Shown: piece by piece, positions 51,601 through 60,476 of the stretch
How the letters are laid out: every line of letters begins with the position of its first letter
Numbering within the stretch: position 1 is the first letter of the stretch
Assembly: GCA_903835235.1 (NCBI GenBank)
Contig: CAILMF010000074.1
Location: forward strand, 186,001 to 250,000
Direction: 5' to 3'
DNA: 64,000 bases
From: an uncultured Rhodospirillales bacterium
Lineage (GTDB): Bacteria; Pseudomonadota; Alphaproteobacteria; Acetobacterales; Acetobacteraceae
Translations under genes and position numbers: made by a program
The notes under the pieces: model-generated
The model's database searches: none
What the model saw: the letters and a program-made list of their open reading frames with translations, nothing else
What the model was told of the DNA's origin: nothing

Positions 51601-52563
51601 CACAAGGCCGGCGAGACCATTCATATCGAGCATGTCGATCCGCCGCCGGAAGTGCCGCGCGGCGGGGTGAACTGCACGCTGAACGTGACGGCGGCGCATT
51701 CCAGCTACCCCGTGAAGTGCATGCTGACGCCGAATGTGCGCGGCAATGCCGGCTGCTACGCGCCGCTGAGCGTGACGGCGCCGCCGCATTCATCCTTGAA
51801 CTGCGACCCGCCGGCGGCGGTGGCGTATCGCACGCGGATTTCCTGGTGGTTGGGGCCGAACCTGTATCGCGCGCTGGCGCCGGCGATTCCGGACAAGGTG
51901 CAGGCGTTTACGGGTATGCCGAAGGCGTTTGGCTTCTATGGGCGCAATATCCAGGGGCGTGTCGCCAGCGACCACTTCTTCATGGGCGGCGGGCAGGGCG
52001 CCAGTCAGCGGCAGGATGGGAAGTCGGGGCTGTTGTTCCCGACCTCGGCCGCGAATACGCCGGTGGAGCTGCTGGAAAGCCGCATGCCCGTGCTGATTTT
52101 GGAAAAGGGGCTGGCGGCGGATAGCGGCGGTGCCGGCAAGCGGCGCGGTGGCCTCGGCCAGCGCATGCGGGCGCGGCGGCTGGAGAGCGGCGCCGAGCCG
52201 ATCAGCGTCGGGCTGTTTCCGGAAGGCCATGGCATTCATGTGCAGGGTCTGTTCGGCGGGCAGCCTGGTGGCGGCGCCATCGGCATCGTCAAGCGGCCGG
52301 GCGCCGAGCCGCACAATGTGACGACGGGCGAGATGGTGGCGCTGACCGACAATGGCATCGAGATCGACGCCACCATCGCCGGTGGCAGCGGCTTCGGCCC
52401 GGCGCGGGAACGCGCGCTGGAGGATATCGCGGCCGACCTGGAGGATGGCTACATCACGCCTGATGGCGCGGTGCGGGATTATGGCTGCGTGCTGGATGCG
52501 GATGGCCGGTTGGATGTTGCGGCGACGCTGCATCAGCGCGCGCTGACCACGACGGGGGGCTGA
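48685..52563 (+). CDS. Fused hydantoinase/5-oxoprolinase (HyuA-HyuB)
   Basis: 1292-residue ATP-dependent cyclic-amide or ketone-activating enzyme in which both subunits are joined. Residues 1-700 are HyuA-like: GFDIGGTFTDFVLLD, HGTTLVTNALIERHG, MGGTTAKCAMIEGG, and AFGGAGPAHAADVA. From about 711 (EADPIGLEIMWSRLISIVEE) it is HyuB-like, with QDFANEILDPSGN and GVNCTLNVTAAHSSYPVKC. The size equals animal 5-oxoprolinase (about 1288). Substrates in the family: 5-oxoproline, N-methylhydantoin, acetophenone or acetone; the choice is not resolved. GGAGGGGAAG precedes the ATG. Confidence 0.9.
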   Translation: MAADPATARYRLGFDIGGTFTDFVLLDAETGAIRLHKCLTTPQDPADGALEGIAAVCAAAGIAVAEVGELLHGTTLVTNALIERHGAQLGLLTTRGFRDVLEFGIEQRYDIYDLFLKFPDPLVPRRRRLEITERLAYDGRVLEPLDEAAVRAEGARLVAEGCTAIAVVFLHSYANPAHEQAAGRILREAFPGISVSLSSEVAPEIREYERCATTCANAFVQPLMDRYIGRLLRELEAQGFVGTLRLMQSDGGLCAPEVARAFPIRLLESGPAGGALATVLFAREAGLPDAIAFDMGGTTAKCAMIEGGRAAVAPMMEAARVHRFKRGSGLPIKSPVVDMIEIGAGGGSIASLDETGLLKVGPRSAGAAPGPACYGQGGVDATVTDANLLLGYYDPGFFLGGTMALDKPAAEAALARLGGKLGLPAMEAAAGIHAVVCEAMAGAARVHLVEKGKDPRGYAMVAFGGAGPAHAADVARILGITQVLIPPASGAASALGFLAAPLAFEQSRSALTPLGAGTDWAAANAALAELEAQARGRLRVAGAADSSVGVERSAEMRLAGQLHQIAVPLPEGALSAASLPLLTEAFAETYRTLYTRVVEGTEIEILSFRVRASAPEPQIALSGAVAGNTAGEALKGRRPAYFNGGFHDTPVYDRYALAPGQVVPGPAIIEEREATTIIAPGDSVTVDSARNLRISVAAARAAEALVTPGMALEEAKARIEADPIGLEIMWSRLISIVEEMWQTVCRTAYSLIISESQDFANEILDPSGNPLAHSPRAMPLFNLTLTRCVQALLEFFPPETLSPGDVLVTNDPWLCAGHLFDIALVTPVFHEGRLVALMGTVGHVSDIGGVKDPNAARELFDEGVLIPPMKLYSAGKPDKSLLRLLHSNVRNPDQVLGDVESMVTANALGAQRLLSFMAEYGLQDLAALAAVVQGRSEAATRAAISAVPDGVYESEIENRPVGTELLRFKVRVHKAGETIHIEHVDPPPEVPRGGVNCTLNVTAAHSSYPVKCMLTPNVRGNAGCYAPLSVTAPPHSSLNCDPPAAVAYRTRISWWLGPNLYRALAPAIPDKVQAFTGMPKAFGFYGRNIQGRVASDHFFMGGGQGASQRQDGKSGLLFPTSAANTPVELLESRMPVLILEKGLAADSGGAGKRRGGLGQRMRARRLESGAEPISVGLFPEGHGIHVQGLFGGQPGGGAIGIVKRPGAEPHNVTTGEMVALTDNGIEIDATIAGGSGFGPARERALEDIAADLEDGYITPDGAVRDYGCVLDADGRLDVAATLHQRALTTTGG

Positions 52564-52566
52564 GCG

Positions 52567-54144
52567 ATGAACACGACACGACGCGGGATATTGGCGGGCG
52601 CTGCGCTGTTGGCGCCGTGGCAGGCGATGGGCTTCGAGCGCGAGGGCGGGCGCAAGGTGCTGGTGTTCTCCGGCAACCAGGCGGTGCCGGTGCTGGACCC
52701 GCATGTGCGGTATGATTGGTCGACGCGGATGATCCAGCAGGGCGTGTATGACGCGCTGCTGAAGTATGTCGGCGACCCCCCGCGGATCGTGCCCTGGCTG
52801 GCCGAGCGGTATGAGGCGAGCGCCGATGGGCTGACCTATACCTTCCACCTGGCGGCGAACGCGACCTTCCACAATGGCGACGCGGTGGATGCGGAAGCGG
52901 TGCGGTTTTCCTTCGAGCGCGGGCTGAAGCTGAACGCCGGCATCGCCTGGATGCTGAAGGATTTTTTGAAGCCGGAGAAGATCGTCGCGGTGGATGCGCG
53001 CACCGTGCGCTTCACGCTGGAACGCCCCTTCGCGCCCTTCATCAGCTATGTGCCGTGGTGGTACATCGTGAACCCGAAGCAGGTGCTGGCGAATGTCAGC
53101 GAGGGCGACTACGGCCGCAAATGGCTGACCGAGAATGCCGCGGGGTCAGGCCCGTTCAAGCTGCGGCGCTTCGATGGCAATTCACTGATCCACATGGACA
53201 CCCACGCGGCCTACTGGAAGGGCTGGCCGATGGGCGAGGCCAACCGGCTGGCCGGCGCGATCTTCCGCATCGTGCGCGAGGCGGCGCCGCGCCGTGCCGG
53301 CTTGCAGCGGCGCGAGATCGACGTCATCACCAACATGTCGCCGGATGACATGGAGCAGCTGGCGAAGCTGCCGGGCATCCGCAACGAGGACCATGCCGGC
53401 TTCACCACCTTCGGTATCAAGTTCAACTGCCAGACCGGGCCGACCGCGGATGTGAACCTGCGCAAGGCCATCGCGCACGCCATGGACTACGACGCGCTGA
53501 TCGCCATCCACAATGGCGGCGCGCGGCTGATGGACAGCCCGTTTCCGCCGGGGATGGAGAGCCATATCAGCGTGCCCGGAATTCCGCGGAAAGACCTGGA
53601 CAAGGCGAAGCAGTACCTGGCGCGCAGCCGCTTCCCCAATGGCGATATCGAGCTGGAATACGTGCATGTGCAGGGGCTGGAGGACCCGCGGCGGATTGGC
53701 CTGGCGCTGCTGGACAGCCTGCGCCCGCTGAACATCCGCCTCAACATCGTGGGCCAGCCCTGGACGACGATGGTGGCGCGCGGCAGCAAGGCGGAGACGG
53801 CGCCGAACATGACCAGCGTGTATGTGACGCCGGTGGGCACCGACCCCGACACCGTGGCCTACCAGTACCACCGCGAAAGCTGGGGCCTGTACTACGGCAT
53901 GTCGCACTACGAGAACCCGGAGGTCTGGCGCATGATCGGCGAGGCGCGGGGCATGGTGGACAAGCCGGCGCGGCTGGCGATGTACGCGGAGATTCAGCGC
54001 CGCATCGTGGCCGACCAGCCGGAGATCTTCGGCATGATCCCGAACCGCACCTGGGCGATGCGGGACTATGTGAAGGGCTTTCAGTTCAGCCCCATCCGCT
54101 TCACCGGGGAGGTTGATCTCTACCCGATGTGGATCGAAGCGTGA
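52567..54144 (+). CDS. Peptide-type ABC substrate-binding protein
   Basis: 525-residue SBP_bac_5 protein. Short N-terminal signal (TRRGILAGAALLAPWQAMG), then LDPHVRYDWSTRMIQQGVYDAL, the signature GLTYTFHLAANATFHNGDAV, and NLRKAIAHAMDYDALIAIHNG. It begins the five-gene Dpp-type cluster (four ABC genes follow, each overlapping or abutting). Probably imports oligopeptides, glutathione-like or amidated compounds; ligand not certain. It starts 3 bases after the oxoprolinase stop. Confidence 0.92.
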   Translation: MNTTRRGILAGAALLAPWQAMGFEREGGRKVLVFSGNQAVPVLDPHVRYDWSTRMIQQGVYDALLKYVGDPPRIVPWLAERYEASADGLTYTFHLAANATFHNGDAVDAEAVRFSFERGLKLNAGIAWMLKDFLKPEKIVAVDARTVRFTLERPFAPFISYVPWWYIVNPKQVLANVSEGDYGRKWLTENAAGSGPFKLRRFDGNSLIHMDTHAAYWKGWPMGEANRLAGAIFRIVREAAPRRAGLQRREIDVITNMSPDDMEQLAKLPGIRNEDHAGFTTFGIKFNCQTGPTADVNLRKAIAHAMDYDALIAIHNGGARLMDSPFPPGMESHISVPGIPRKDLDKAKQYLARSRFPNGDIELEYVHVQGLEDPRRIGLALLDSLRPLNIRLNIVGQPWTTMVARGSKAETAPNMTSVYVTPVGTDPDTVAYQYHRESWGLYYGMSHYENPEVWRMIGEARGMVDKPARLAMYAEIQRRIVADQPEIFGMIPNRTWAMRDYVKGFQFSPIRFTGEVDLYPMWIEA

Positions 54145-54145
54145 C

Positions 54146-55156
54146 GTGATTGCCGCCTATGTCGCGCGCCGGCTGGCGCTGGCCGGCGTCATGCTGTTCG
54201 GGCTGGTCTGCCTGACCTTCGTCATCGCCAATGTCGCGCCCTCCGACCCCGCGGCGCTGGCGGCGGGGCCGGATGCCGGACGCAGCCAGATCGAGCAGGC
54301 GCGGCGCGACTACGGGCTGGACAAGCCGCTGCACGAGCAATTCCTGCGCTATGTCGGCGACCTCGCGCAGGGTGAGTTTGGCCGCAGCGTGGCGACCGGG
54401 CGTTCCGTGGGGCGCGACCTGGCGCGGTATTTTCCGGCCACGCTGGAATTGTGCCTGGTGGCGATGAGCATCGGGCTGGTCGTCGGCATTCCGCTCGGCA
54501 TGCTCTCGGCGCTGTTCAAGGACCGCTGGCTGGACCATGTGACGCGGATTTTCGCGGTCTCCGGCATTGCCTTGCCGCCCTTCTGGTTCGGGCTGCTGCT
54601 GCAACTGGGCTTCGCCACCTGGCTGGGCTGGCTGCCGACCAGCGGGCGGCTGGGCGTGGCGACGGAACCGCCGGAGCCGATCACCGGCATGCTGCTGCTG
54701 GACAGCCTGCTGCGCGGGGATGCGGCGCTGTTTTGGGAGAGTGCGGGCTATATCATCCTGCCCGCGCTAGTGCTGTCGCTGCCGTGTCTCGCCAGCATCC
54801 TCCGCGTCAATCGCAGCGAAATGGTGGAGTGTTTGCGTGCCGATTACATCACCGCGGCGCGGGCGCACGGCACGGTACCGTGGCGGCTGGTTGCGGTGCA
54901 CGCGCTCAAGAACGCCATGCTGCCGACGCTGGCGATCATCGGGCTGCGCTGGGGCTGGATGATGAGCAGCACCGTGCTGGTGGAGACGGTGTTCGATTGG
55001 CCGGGCACCGGGCTCTACGCGGTGTCCTCGGCCATTGCCGGCGACTTCAAGCCGGTGATGGGCGTGACCTTGATCGTCGGGCTGAACTTCATGCTGGCCA
55101 ACCTGGTGGTGGATTTGCTGTACGGCGTGCTCGACCCGCGGCTGCGCGACGCATGA
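54146..55156 (+). CDS. dppB: ABC transporter permease, DppB type
   Basis: 336-residue integral membrane protein with about six helices. GTG 54146 starts VIAAYVARRLALAGVMLFGL, one base after the SBP stop. The EAA-type loop is RADYITAARAHGTVPWRLVAVHALKNAMLP and the C-terminal ETVFDWPGTGLY is typical of DppB/OppB. Forms the channel with DppC; overlaps dppC by 4 bases. Confidence 0.92.
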   Translation: MIAAYVARRLALAGVMLFGLVCLTFVIANVAPSDPAALAAGPDAGRSQIEQARRDYGLDKPLHEQFLRYVGDLAQGEFGRSVATGRSVGRDLARYFPATLELCLVAMSIGLVVGIPLGMLSALFKDRWLDHVTRIFAVSGIALPPFWFGLLLQLGFATWLGWLPTSGRLGVATEPPEPITGMLLLDSLLRGDAALFWESAGYIILPALVLSLPCLASILRVNRSEMVECLRADYITAARAHGTVPWRLVAVHALKNAMLPTLAIIGLRWGWMMSSTVLVETVFDWPGTGLYAVSSAIAGDFKPVMGVTLIVGLNFMLANLVVDLLYGVLDPRLRDA

Positions 55157-56010
55157 TGGGCCGCCGCACGCGCCTTGCGCTCTGGCAACTCAGGCGCAGC
55201 TTTTCGTCGATGCTCGGGCTGGGGCTGGTGGCGGGCATCGTGCTGCTGGCGCTGTTGGGGCCGTGGATCGTGCCCTATCCGGATGATGTGGCCGGTGCGG
55301 TGAACATAAGCGGCAAGCTGAAGCCGCCGAGTGCGACGCATTGGTTCGGCACCGATGAGGTGGGCAACGACATCCTGACGCGTGTCATCATCGGCGCGCG
55401 GCTGTCGCTGCTGGTGGGCGTGGGCATCACGCTGGCGGCGGCGTGCATCGGCGTGCCGCTCGGCATCCTGGCCGGTACGGCGGGCGGCGTGGTGCGGGAA
55501 GCGGTGATGCGGGTGACCGACCTGTTCCTTTCGGTGCCTGGCCTGGTGCTGGCCATTGCGCTGGTGGCGGCGCTGGGGCCGGGCATTGTCAACGCCATGG
55601 TGGCGCTGGTGCTGGTGTGGTGGCCTGGCTATGTGCGGCTGGCCGAAGCCAAGGCGCTTTCCTTGCGGGAGGAACCCTTCATCGAGGCGGCGCGGGTGGC
55701 CGGTGCCTCGCGGTTTCGCATCCTGTGGCGGCATGTGCTGCCGAACAGCTTGTCGCCGATCATCGTCAAGATGAGCATGGATGTGGGGCAGGCCATTCTG
55801 GCTGTCGCGTCGCTCGGTTTCCTCGGCCTGGGGGCGAAACCGCCGACGCCGGAATGGGGGGCGATGATCTCCATTGCCCGCGGCTACCTGCCGGATTGGT
55901 GGTGGTACGCGATCTGCCCGGGCGCCTTCATCTACGCCAGCGTGCTTGGCTTCAACCTGCTGGGGGATGGGCTGCGCGACATTCTTGATCCGCGGAGCAA
56001 TCGCGGATGA
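55153..56010 (+). CDS. dppC: ABC transporter permease, DppC type
   Basis: 285-residue membrane protein. FGTDEVGNDILTRVIIGARLSLLVG is the classic DppC/OppC periplasmic-to-helix signature and EEPFIEAARVAGASRFRILWRHVLPN the EAA loop that contacts the ATPases. The ATG overlaps the dppB stop (ATGA) and the C terminus overlaps dppD. Confidence 0.92.
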   Translation: MMGRRTRLALWQLRRSFSSMLGLGLVAGIVLLALLGPWIVPYPDDVAGAVNISGKLKPPSATHWFGTDEVGNDILTRVIIGARLSLLVGVGITLAAACIGVPLGILAGTAGGVVREAVMRVTDLFLSVPGLVLAIALVAALGPGIVNAMVALVLVWWPGYVRLAEAKALSLREEPFIEAARVAGASRFRILWRHVLPNSLSPIIVKMSMDVGQAILAVASLGFLGLGAKPPTPEWGAMISIARGYLPDWWWYAICPGAFIYASVLGFNLLGDGLRDILDPRSNRG

Positions 56011-57044
56011 GCCCCGGGTCTGATGGTCGGAGCGCCGACAGGCGCGGAGAGCTGAATCAGCCCCGCGAAGCGCTGCTCGCCATTGATGACTACCGTCTGG
56101 CCTTCGACAGCTTCGATGGCACGGCGCAGGTGCTGGATGGCGTTTCGCTGCGGCTGGCGGCCGGGGAGACGCTGGGCATTGTCGGTGAGACCGGCTGCGG
56201 CAAATCCGTGCTGGCGCGCAGCCTGCTGCGGCTGAACCCGGCGCCGCCGGCGCGCGTCGTCTCCGGCAGTATTCGCTTCGAAGGGACCGATATCCTCACG
56301 CTCAGTGAGCGCGAAATGCGGCGGTTGCGTGGGCGGCGCATCGCCATGGTGTTCCAGGACCCCGTCAGCTACCTGAACCCGCTGCTGGCCATCGGCACCC
56401 AGATGGAGGACGCGCTGCGCGGCCAGCACCAGGCCGCCGGCGAGCCGCAGCCCTCGCGGGCCGAGGCGCGGGCGCGGGCGGCGGCGCTGCTGGCCAGCGT
56501 GGGCCTGGCGGAGCCGGCGCGGCTGCTGGACAGCCATCCGCACCAGCTCAGCGGCGGTATGCGGCAACGCGTGCTGATCGCCATGGCGCTGGCTGGCAAC
56601 CCCGCACTGCTGGTGGCGGACGAGCCGACCACGGCGCTGGACGTGACAGTGCAGGCCCAGGTGCTGGCGCTGATCGCCGGCCTGGTGCGCGACCGCTGGC
56701 TGGCGCTGCTGCTGATCAGCCATGACCTGGGCGTGATTGCCGCCAGCTGCGCGCGAGTGGCGGTGATGTATGCCGGCACCATCGTGGAGGAAGCGGCGAC
56801 GGCGACGCTGCTGCGCGAGCCGCGCCACCCCTACGCGCAGGGGCTGCTGGCGGCGGTGCCGGATCTGGACCGGCCGGAGCACAGGCCGCGCGGCATTGCC
56901 GGCAGCATTCCCAACCTGCTGCGACCGCCCACGGGCTGCCGGTTTCATCCGCGGTGCGAGCGCGCGACCGAGCGCTGCCGCGTCGAGAAGCCGCTGCTGC
57001 GCGAAGTGGGGCCGGCGCACAACGTGGCGTGCCATCACGCATGA
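56007..57044 (+). CDS. dppD: ABC transporter ATPase, DppD type
   Basis: 345-residue ATPase. Walker A GETGCGKSVLA, Q-loop MVFQDPVSYLNPL, signature LSGGMRQRVLIAMAL, Walker B LLVADEPTTALDVTVQ and H-loop LISHDLGV. The C-terminal oligopeptide-transporter extension is present with PTGCRFHPRC and ERCRVEKP, where the Cys residues can hold an Fe-S cluster. Overlaps both neighbours by 4 bases. Confidence 0.93.
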   Translation: MSPGSDGRSADRRGELNQPREALLAIDDYRLAFDSFDGTAQVLDGVSLRLAAGETLGIVGETGCGKSVLARSLLRLNPAPPARVVSGSIRFEGTDILTLSEREMRRLRGRRIAMVFQDPVSYLNPLLAIGTQMEDALRGQHQAAGEPQPSRAEARARAAALLASVGLAEPARLLDSHPHQLSGGMRQRVLIAMALAGNPALLVADEPTTALDVTVQAQVLALIAGLVRDRWLALLLISHDLGVIAASCARVAVMYAGTIVEEAATATLLREPRHPYAQGLLAAVPDLDRPEHRPRGIAGSIPNLLRPPTGCRFHPRCERATERCRVEKPLLREVGPAHNVACHHA

Positions 57045-57988
57045 CCGCGCTGCTGCGTGCCTCCGGCCTGGCAAAAACCTACGCCCTGCCGCGCACCGCG
57101 TTTCAGCCGGCGCGGCAGTTGCAGGCGGTGGCGGGCGTGGACCTGCTGCTTGAAGCCGGTGGCACGCTGGGCCTGGTGGGGGAGAGCGGCTGCGGCAAGT
57201 CCACCCTGGCGCGGCTGCTGCTGCGGCTGACGCCGGCCAGCGCCGGGCGCATCGTCTTCGCCGGGCAGGACATCACCGCCATGCCGGAGGCGACGCTGCG
57301 GCCACTGCGGCGCCGGCTGCAACTGGTGCACCAGAACCCCGGCGCGGCGCTGGACCCGCGACTGACCGTGGCGCAGGCGGTGTCGGAGCCGCTGGTGATC
57401 CAGCGCCTGGCGAGGGGCGCTGACCTGCGCGACCGTGTCGCCGCGCTGCTGGCCGAGGTGGGGCTGGGCGCCGAGTTCCTCGGCCGCTTCCCGCATGAAC
57501 TCAGCGGCGGGCAGAAGCAGCGGGTCTGCATCGCCCGCGCCCTGGCGCCGGAGCCGAGCCTGCTGGTGCTGGATGAGCCGACCAGCGCGCTGGATGTGAG
57601 CGTGCAGGCGCAGATGCTGGACATGCTGGCGGAGCTGCGCGAGCGGCGCGGGCTGGCCTATCTGTTCATCAGCCACAACCTGGCGGTGGTGCGGCAGGTC
57701 TGTGCCGAGGTGGCGGTGATGTATCTCGGCCGCATCGTGGAGCAGGGCAGCGCCGAGCAGGTTTTTGGCGCGCCGCGGCACCCCTATACGCGGGCGCTGC
57801 TAGCTTCCGTGCCGCGCCTGGGTGGCGCCCCGCCGGCCACGGCACCGGGCGAGCCACCCAACCCCGCCGCGCCGCCGCCCGGTTGTCCCTTCCATCCGCG
57901 CTGCACTATGGCGCAACCGGCCTGCCGCGAAGGCGTGCCGCCGGCCCTGGTCAACGGCCTGGCCTGCCCGGTTTCAGGCGCCGGGTGA
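57041..57988 (+). CDS. dppF: ABC transporter ATPase, DppF type
   Basis: 315-residue ATPase. Walker A GESGCGKSTLA, Q-loop LVHQNPGAALDPRL, signature LSGGQKQRVCIARAL, Walker B LLVLDEPTSALDVSVQ, H-loop FISHNLAV, and the C-terminal PPGCPFHPRCTMAQPAC block. Last gene of the cluster; its final 15 bases overlap the 3' end of the convergent tungstate-binding-protein gene. Confidence 0.93.
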   Translation: MTALLRASGLAKTYALPRTAFQPARQLQAVAGVDLLLEAGGTLGLVGESGCGKSTLARLLLRLTPASAGRIVFAGQDITAMPEATLRPLRRRLQLVHQNPGAALDPRLTVAQAVSEPLVIQRLARGADLRDRVAALLAEVGLGAEFLGRFPHELSGGQKQRVCIARALAPEPSLLVLDEPTSALDVSVQAQMLDMLAELRERRGLAYLFISHNLAVVRQVCAEVAVMYLGRIVEQGSAEQVFGAPRHPYTRALLASVPRLGGAPPATAPGEPPNPAAPPPGCPFHPRCTMAQPACREGVPPALVNGLACPVSGAG

Positions 57989-58789
57989 GCGGGCGTTCGG
58001 GAAGAACAGCTGCTCGCCATTGATCTTGTAGCCGGCGATGCTGGCCTGGCCTTCCGGAGAGACCAGCCAGTCGACGAAGCGCTGGCCCTCCGCCGCCTTC
58101 ACGCTGGGGTGGCGCGCCGGGTTCACCAGCATGACGCCGTACTGGTTGAACAGGCGGACATCGCCCTCCACCAGCACCCGCAGGTCCTGCCGGTTGCGGA
58201 AGGCCAGCCAGGTGCCGCGGTCGGCCAGCACATAGCCGCCCTGGGCGGCCGCGGTGTTCAGCGCCGGGCCCATGCCCTGGCCGATCTCGCGGTACCAGCG
58301 GCCACGGCCTTGCGCCACCGGGTCCAGCCCGGCCAGCTGCCACAGCCGCAACTCGGCGGCATGGGTGCCGCTACGGTCGCCGCGGCTTACGAAGGGGGCG
58401 CCGACGCTGCCGATGGCGCGGAGCGCCGCGGCAATGTCGCGCGTGCCGGCAATGCGGGCGGGGTCCGCGGCAGGGCCGACCAGGACGAAGTCGTTGTACA
58501 TCACCGCGTGGCGCGGGCCGCCGGAGGCTTCGGCGACGAACCTCTCCTCGGCCTCGCGGTCGTGCACGAAGACCACGTCGGCGTCGCCGCGGCGGCCGAT
58601 ATCCAGCGCCTGGCCGGTGCCCACGGCGACCACGCGCACGGTGATGCCGGTGGCCCGGGTGAAGGCCGGCAGCAGGTGGCCGAACAGGCCGGATTGGTCG
58701 GTGGAGGTGGTGCTGGCGACCGTGATGAAGCGGTCCTGCGCCATGGCCGGCATGGCCAGTACCAGGCAGAATAGTATCCGTCGCAGCAT
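57974..58789 (-). CDS. tupA: Tungstate/molybdate-type substrate-binding protein (TupA-like)
   Basis: 271-residue periplasmic binding protein. Signal peptide ILFCLVLAMPAMAQ, then VASTTSTDQSGLFGHLLPAF with the TTSTxxS oxyanion-binding motif of TupA; VGAPFVSRGDRSGTHAAE and a ADRGTWLAF second contact region follow. TupA feeds tungstate to molybdo-enzymes such as W-dependent formate dehydrogenase. No TupB/TupC lies nearby. The start has GGAGGGAAG before it; its 3' end overlaps dppF by 15 bases, antisense. Confidence 0.88.
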   Translation of the reverse strand: MLRRILFCLVLAMPAMAQDRFITVASTTSTDQSGLFGHLLPAFTRATGITVRVVAVGTGQALDIGRRGDADVVFVHDREAEERFVAEASGGPRHAVMYNDFVLVGPAADPARIAGTRDIAAALRAIGSVGAPFVSRGDRSGTHAAELRLWQLAGLDPVAQGRGRWYREIGQGMGPALNTAAAQGGYVLADRGTWLAFRNRQDLRVLVEGDVRLFNQYGVMLVNPARHPSVKAAEGQRFVDWLVSPEGQASIAGYKINGEQLFFPNARSPGA

Positions 58790-58844
58790 GCTTCCCTCCC
58801 GCGCGTTGGTGCCGCAATCTAGCCCGATGTAGGAGGAAACCGCC

Positions 58845-60476
58845 ATGCCGCAACCGCCGCGCCGACTGCCCGAAGCCCGCGCCATGGTGGTGGCACCGCA
58901 GCCGGAGGCCGCCGAGGCCGGCGCCGCCATGCTGGCCGCCGGCGGCAATGCGCTGGACGCGGCGCTGGCGGCGGCGCTGACCCAGGGCTTGGTGGACCCG
59001 ATGATGTGCGGCATCGGCGGCATTGCCACGATGCAGGTCTACGACCCCGCGAGTGGCACGCACCTGGTGATCAACGGGCTGGGCACCTGCCCGGGCGCGG
59101 CGACGCCTGACATGTGGGCGCGCGACTTCCTGGGGGAATGCAGCGACGGCTTCGGCTTCCGGGTGAAGGGCTACGCCAATGAACTCGGCCCGCTGGCGGT
59201 GACGGTGCCTGGCGCGGTGAAGGTGTTTGCCGAGGCGCATGCCCGGCTGGGCCGCAAGCCCTGGGCGGCGCTGTTCGGCCCGGCCATCGGCTTTGCCGAG
59301 GAGGGCTGGATCATCCGGCCGCATGTCCACACCATGTTCACGATGAACGAGGCGCCGTATGGCCGGCTCAGCTACGCCGACAAGCTGGCGTACACGGAGG
59401 ACGGCAAGCGGCTGTACCTGCGCCCCGATGGCAGCCTGAAGCGGCTGGGCGATGCGGTGCGCAACCCGGATTTGGCGGCCACGCTGCGGGTGCTGGCGCG
59501 GGATGGCGCCGCGGCCTTCTATGAAGGCGAGATCGCCCGGCGGATCGTGGCGGAGATGCAGGCGCGCGGCGGGCTGGTGAGCCTGGCGGACCTGGCGGGC
59601 TTCCGCGCCGCGATCAGCGCGCCGATCAAGGTGGGCTATCGCGGCTATGACGTGGCGGTGGCGGAACCGCCGGCCGGCGGCGTTGTCGTGGCGGAGATGC
59701 TGCGGATATTGGAGCGCTTCGACCTCCAGGCGCTGGGCCACAACTCGGCCGACTATATCCGCGTGGTGGCGGAAGCCATGAAGATCGCCGGCGCGGACAA
59801 GGAAGCGCATATCGGCGACCCCGTGTTCAACCCGGCGCCGATCGACATGCTGCTGGGCGATGCCTATGCCGATGCCTGCGCCGCGCGCATCCGCGCCGGG
59901 GAACGCGCCAGCCTGGTGCGGGTGACGGCGGAGGCGAAGGACACCACCCATGTCGCCGCCGTGGATGCCGCCGGCATGGTGGTGAGCATGACGCATACGC
60001 TGGCCACGCCCTCCGGCCTGATCCCCGCCGGCACCGGCTTCATGCTGAATGGCGCGATGAACTGGATGGACCCGCGGCCGGGCATGGCGGGCAGCATTGC
60101 GCCGGGCAAGCGGCGGTATTCCTCCATGGCACCGACCATTGTGTTCGACCAGGGCCGGCCGGTGGTGACGCTGGGCGCGCCGGGCGGCGCTTGGATAACG
60201 GTGGCGGTCATGCAGGTGCTGCTGAACCTGCTGGACTGGGGCATGGGCATGCAGGAAGCGGTCAGCGCGCCGCGCTTTTCCGCCACCTCGGATGTCATCG
60301 ACATCAGCAACCGCATTCCCCGCGCGACGCAGAAGGCGCTGGAGGCGGGGGGCTACCAGGTGCGGCGCAGCTATCAGAGCTACGCCTTCGCCGGGGTGCA
60401 CGGGATTGCGCTGTGGGATGGCCGGCTGGAAGGCGGCGCCGACCCGCAGCGCGACGGCATGTCGATGGGGATCTAG
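58845..60476 (+). CDS. Gamma-glutamyltransferase-family protein
   Basis: 543-residue N-terminal-nucleophile hydrolase. The catalytic/autocleavage Thr is Thr367 in KDTTHVAAVDAAG; N-terminal GGNALDAALAAALTQGLVDPMMCGIGG and C-terminal GAPGGAWITVAVMQVL agree. It lacks a signal peptide, unlike classical periplasmic GGT, so a cytoplasmic acylase-like role is possible. AGGAGG precedes the ATG. With the oxoprolinase-like and peptide transporter genes it may handle gamma-glutamyl or related amides. Confidence 0.88.
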   Translation: MPQPPRRLPEARAMVVAPQPEAAEAGAAMLAAGGNALDAALAAALTQGLVDPMMCGIGGIATMQVYDPASGTHLVINGLGTCPGAATPDMWARDFLGECSDGFGFRVKGYANELGPLAVTVPGAVKVFAEAHARLGRKPWAALFGPAIGFAEEGWIIRPHVHTMFTMNEAPYGRLSYADKLAYTEDGKRLYLRPDGSLKRLGDAVRNPDLAATLRVLARDGAAAFYEGEIARRIVAEMQARGGLVSLADLAGFRAAISAPIKVGYRGYDVAVAEPPAGGVVVAEMLRILERFDLQALGHNSADYIRVVAEAMKIAGADKEAHIGDPVFNPAPIDMLLGDAYADACAARIRAGERASLVRVTAEAKDTTHVAAVDAAGMVVSMTHTLATPSGLIPAGTGFMLNGAMNWMDPRPGMAGSIAPGKRRYSSMAPTIVFDQGRPVVTLGAPGGAWITVAVMQVLLNLLDWGMGMQEAVSAPRFSATSDVIDISNRIPRATQKALEAGGYQVRRSYQSYAFAGVHGIALWDGRLEGGADPQRDGMSMGI

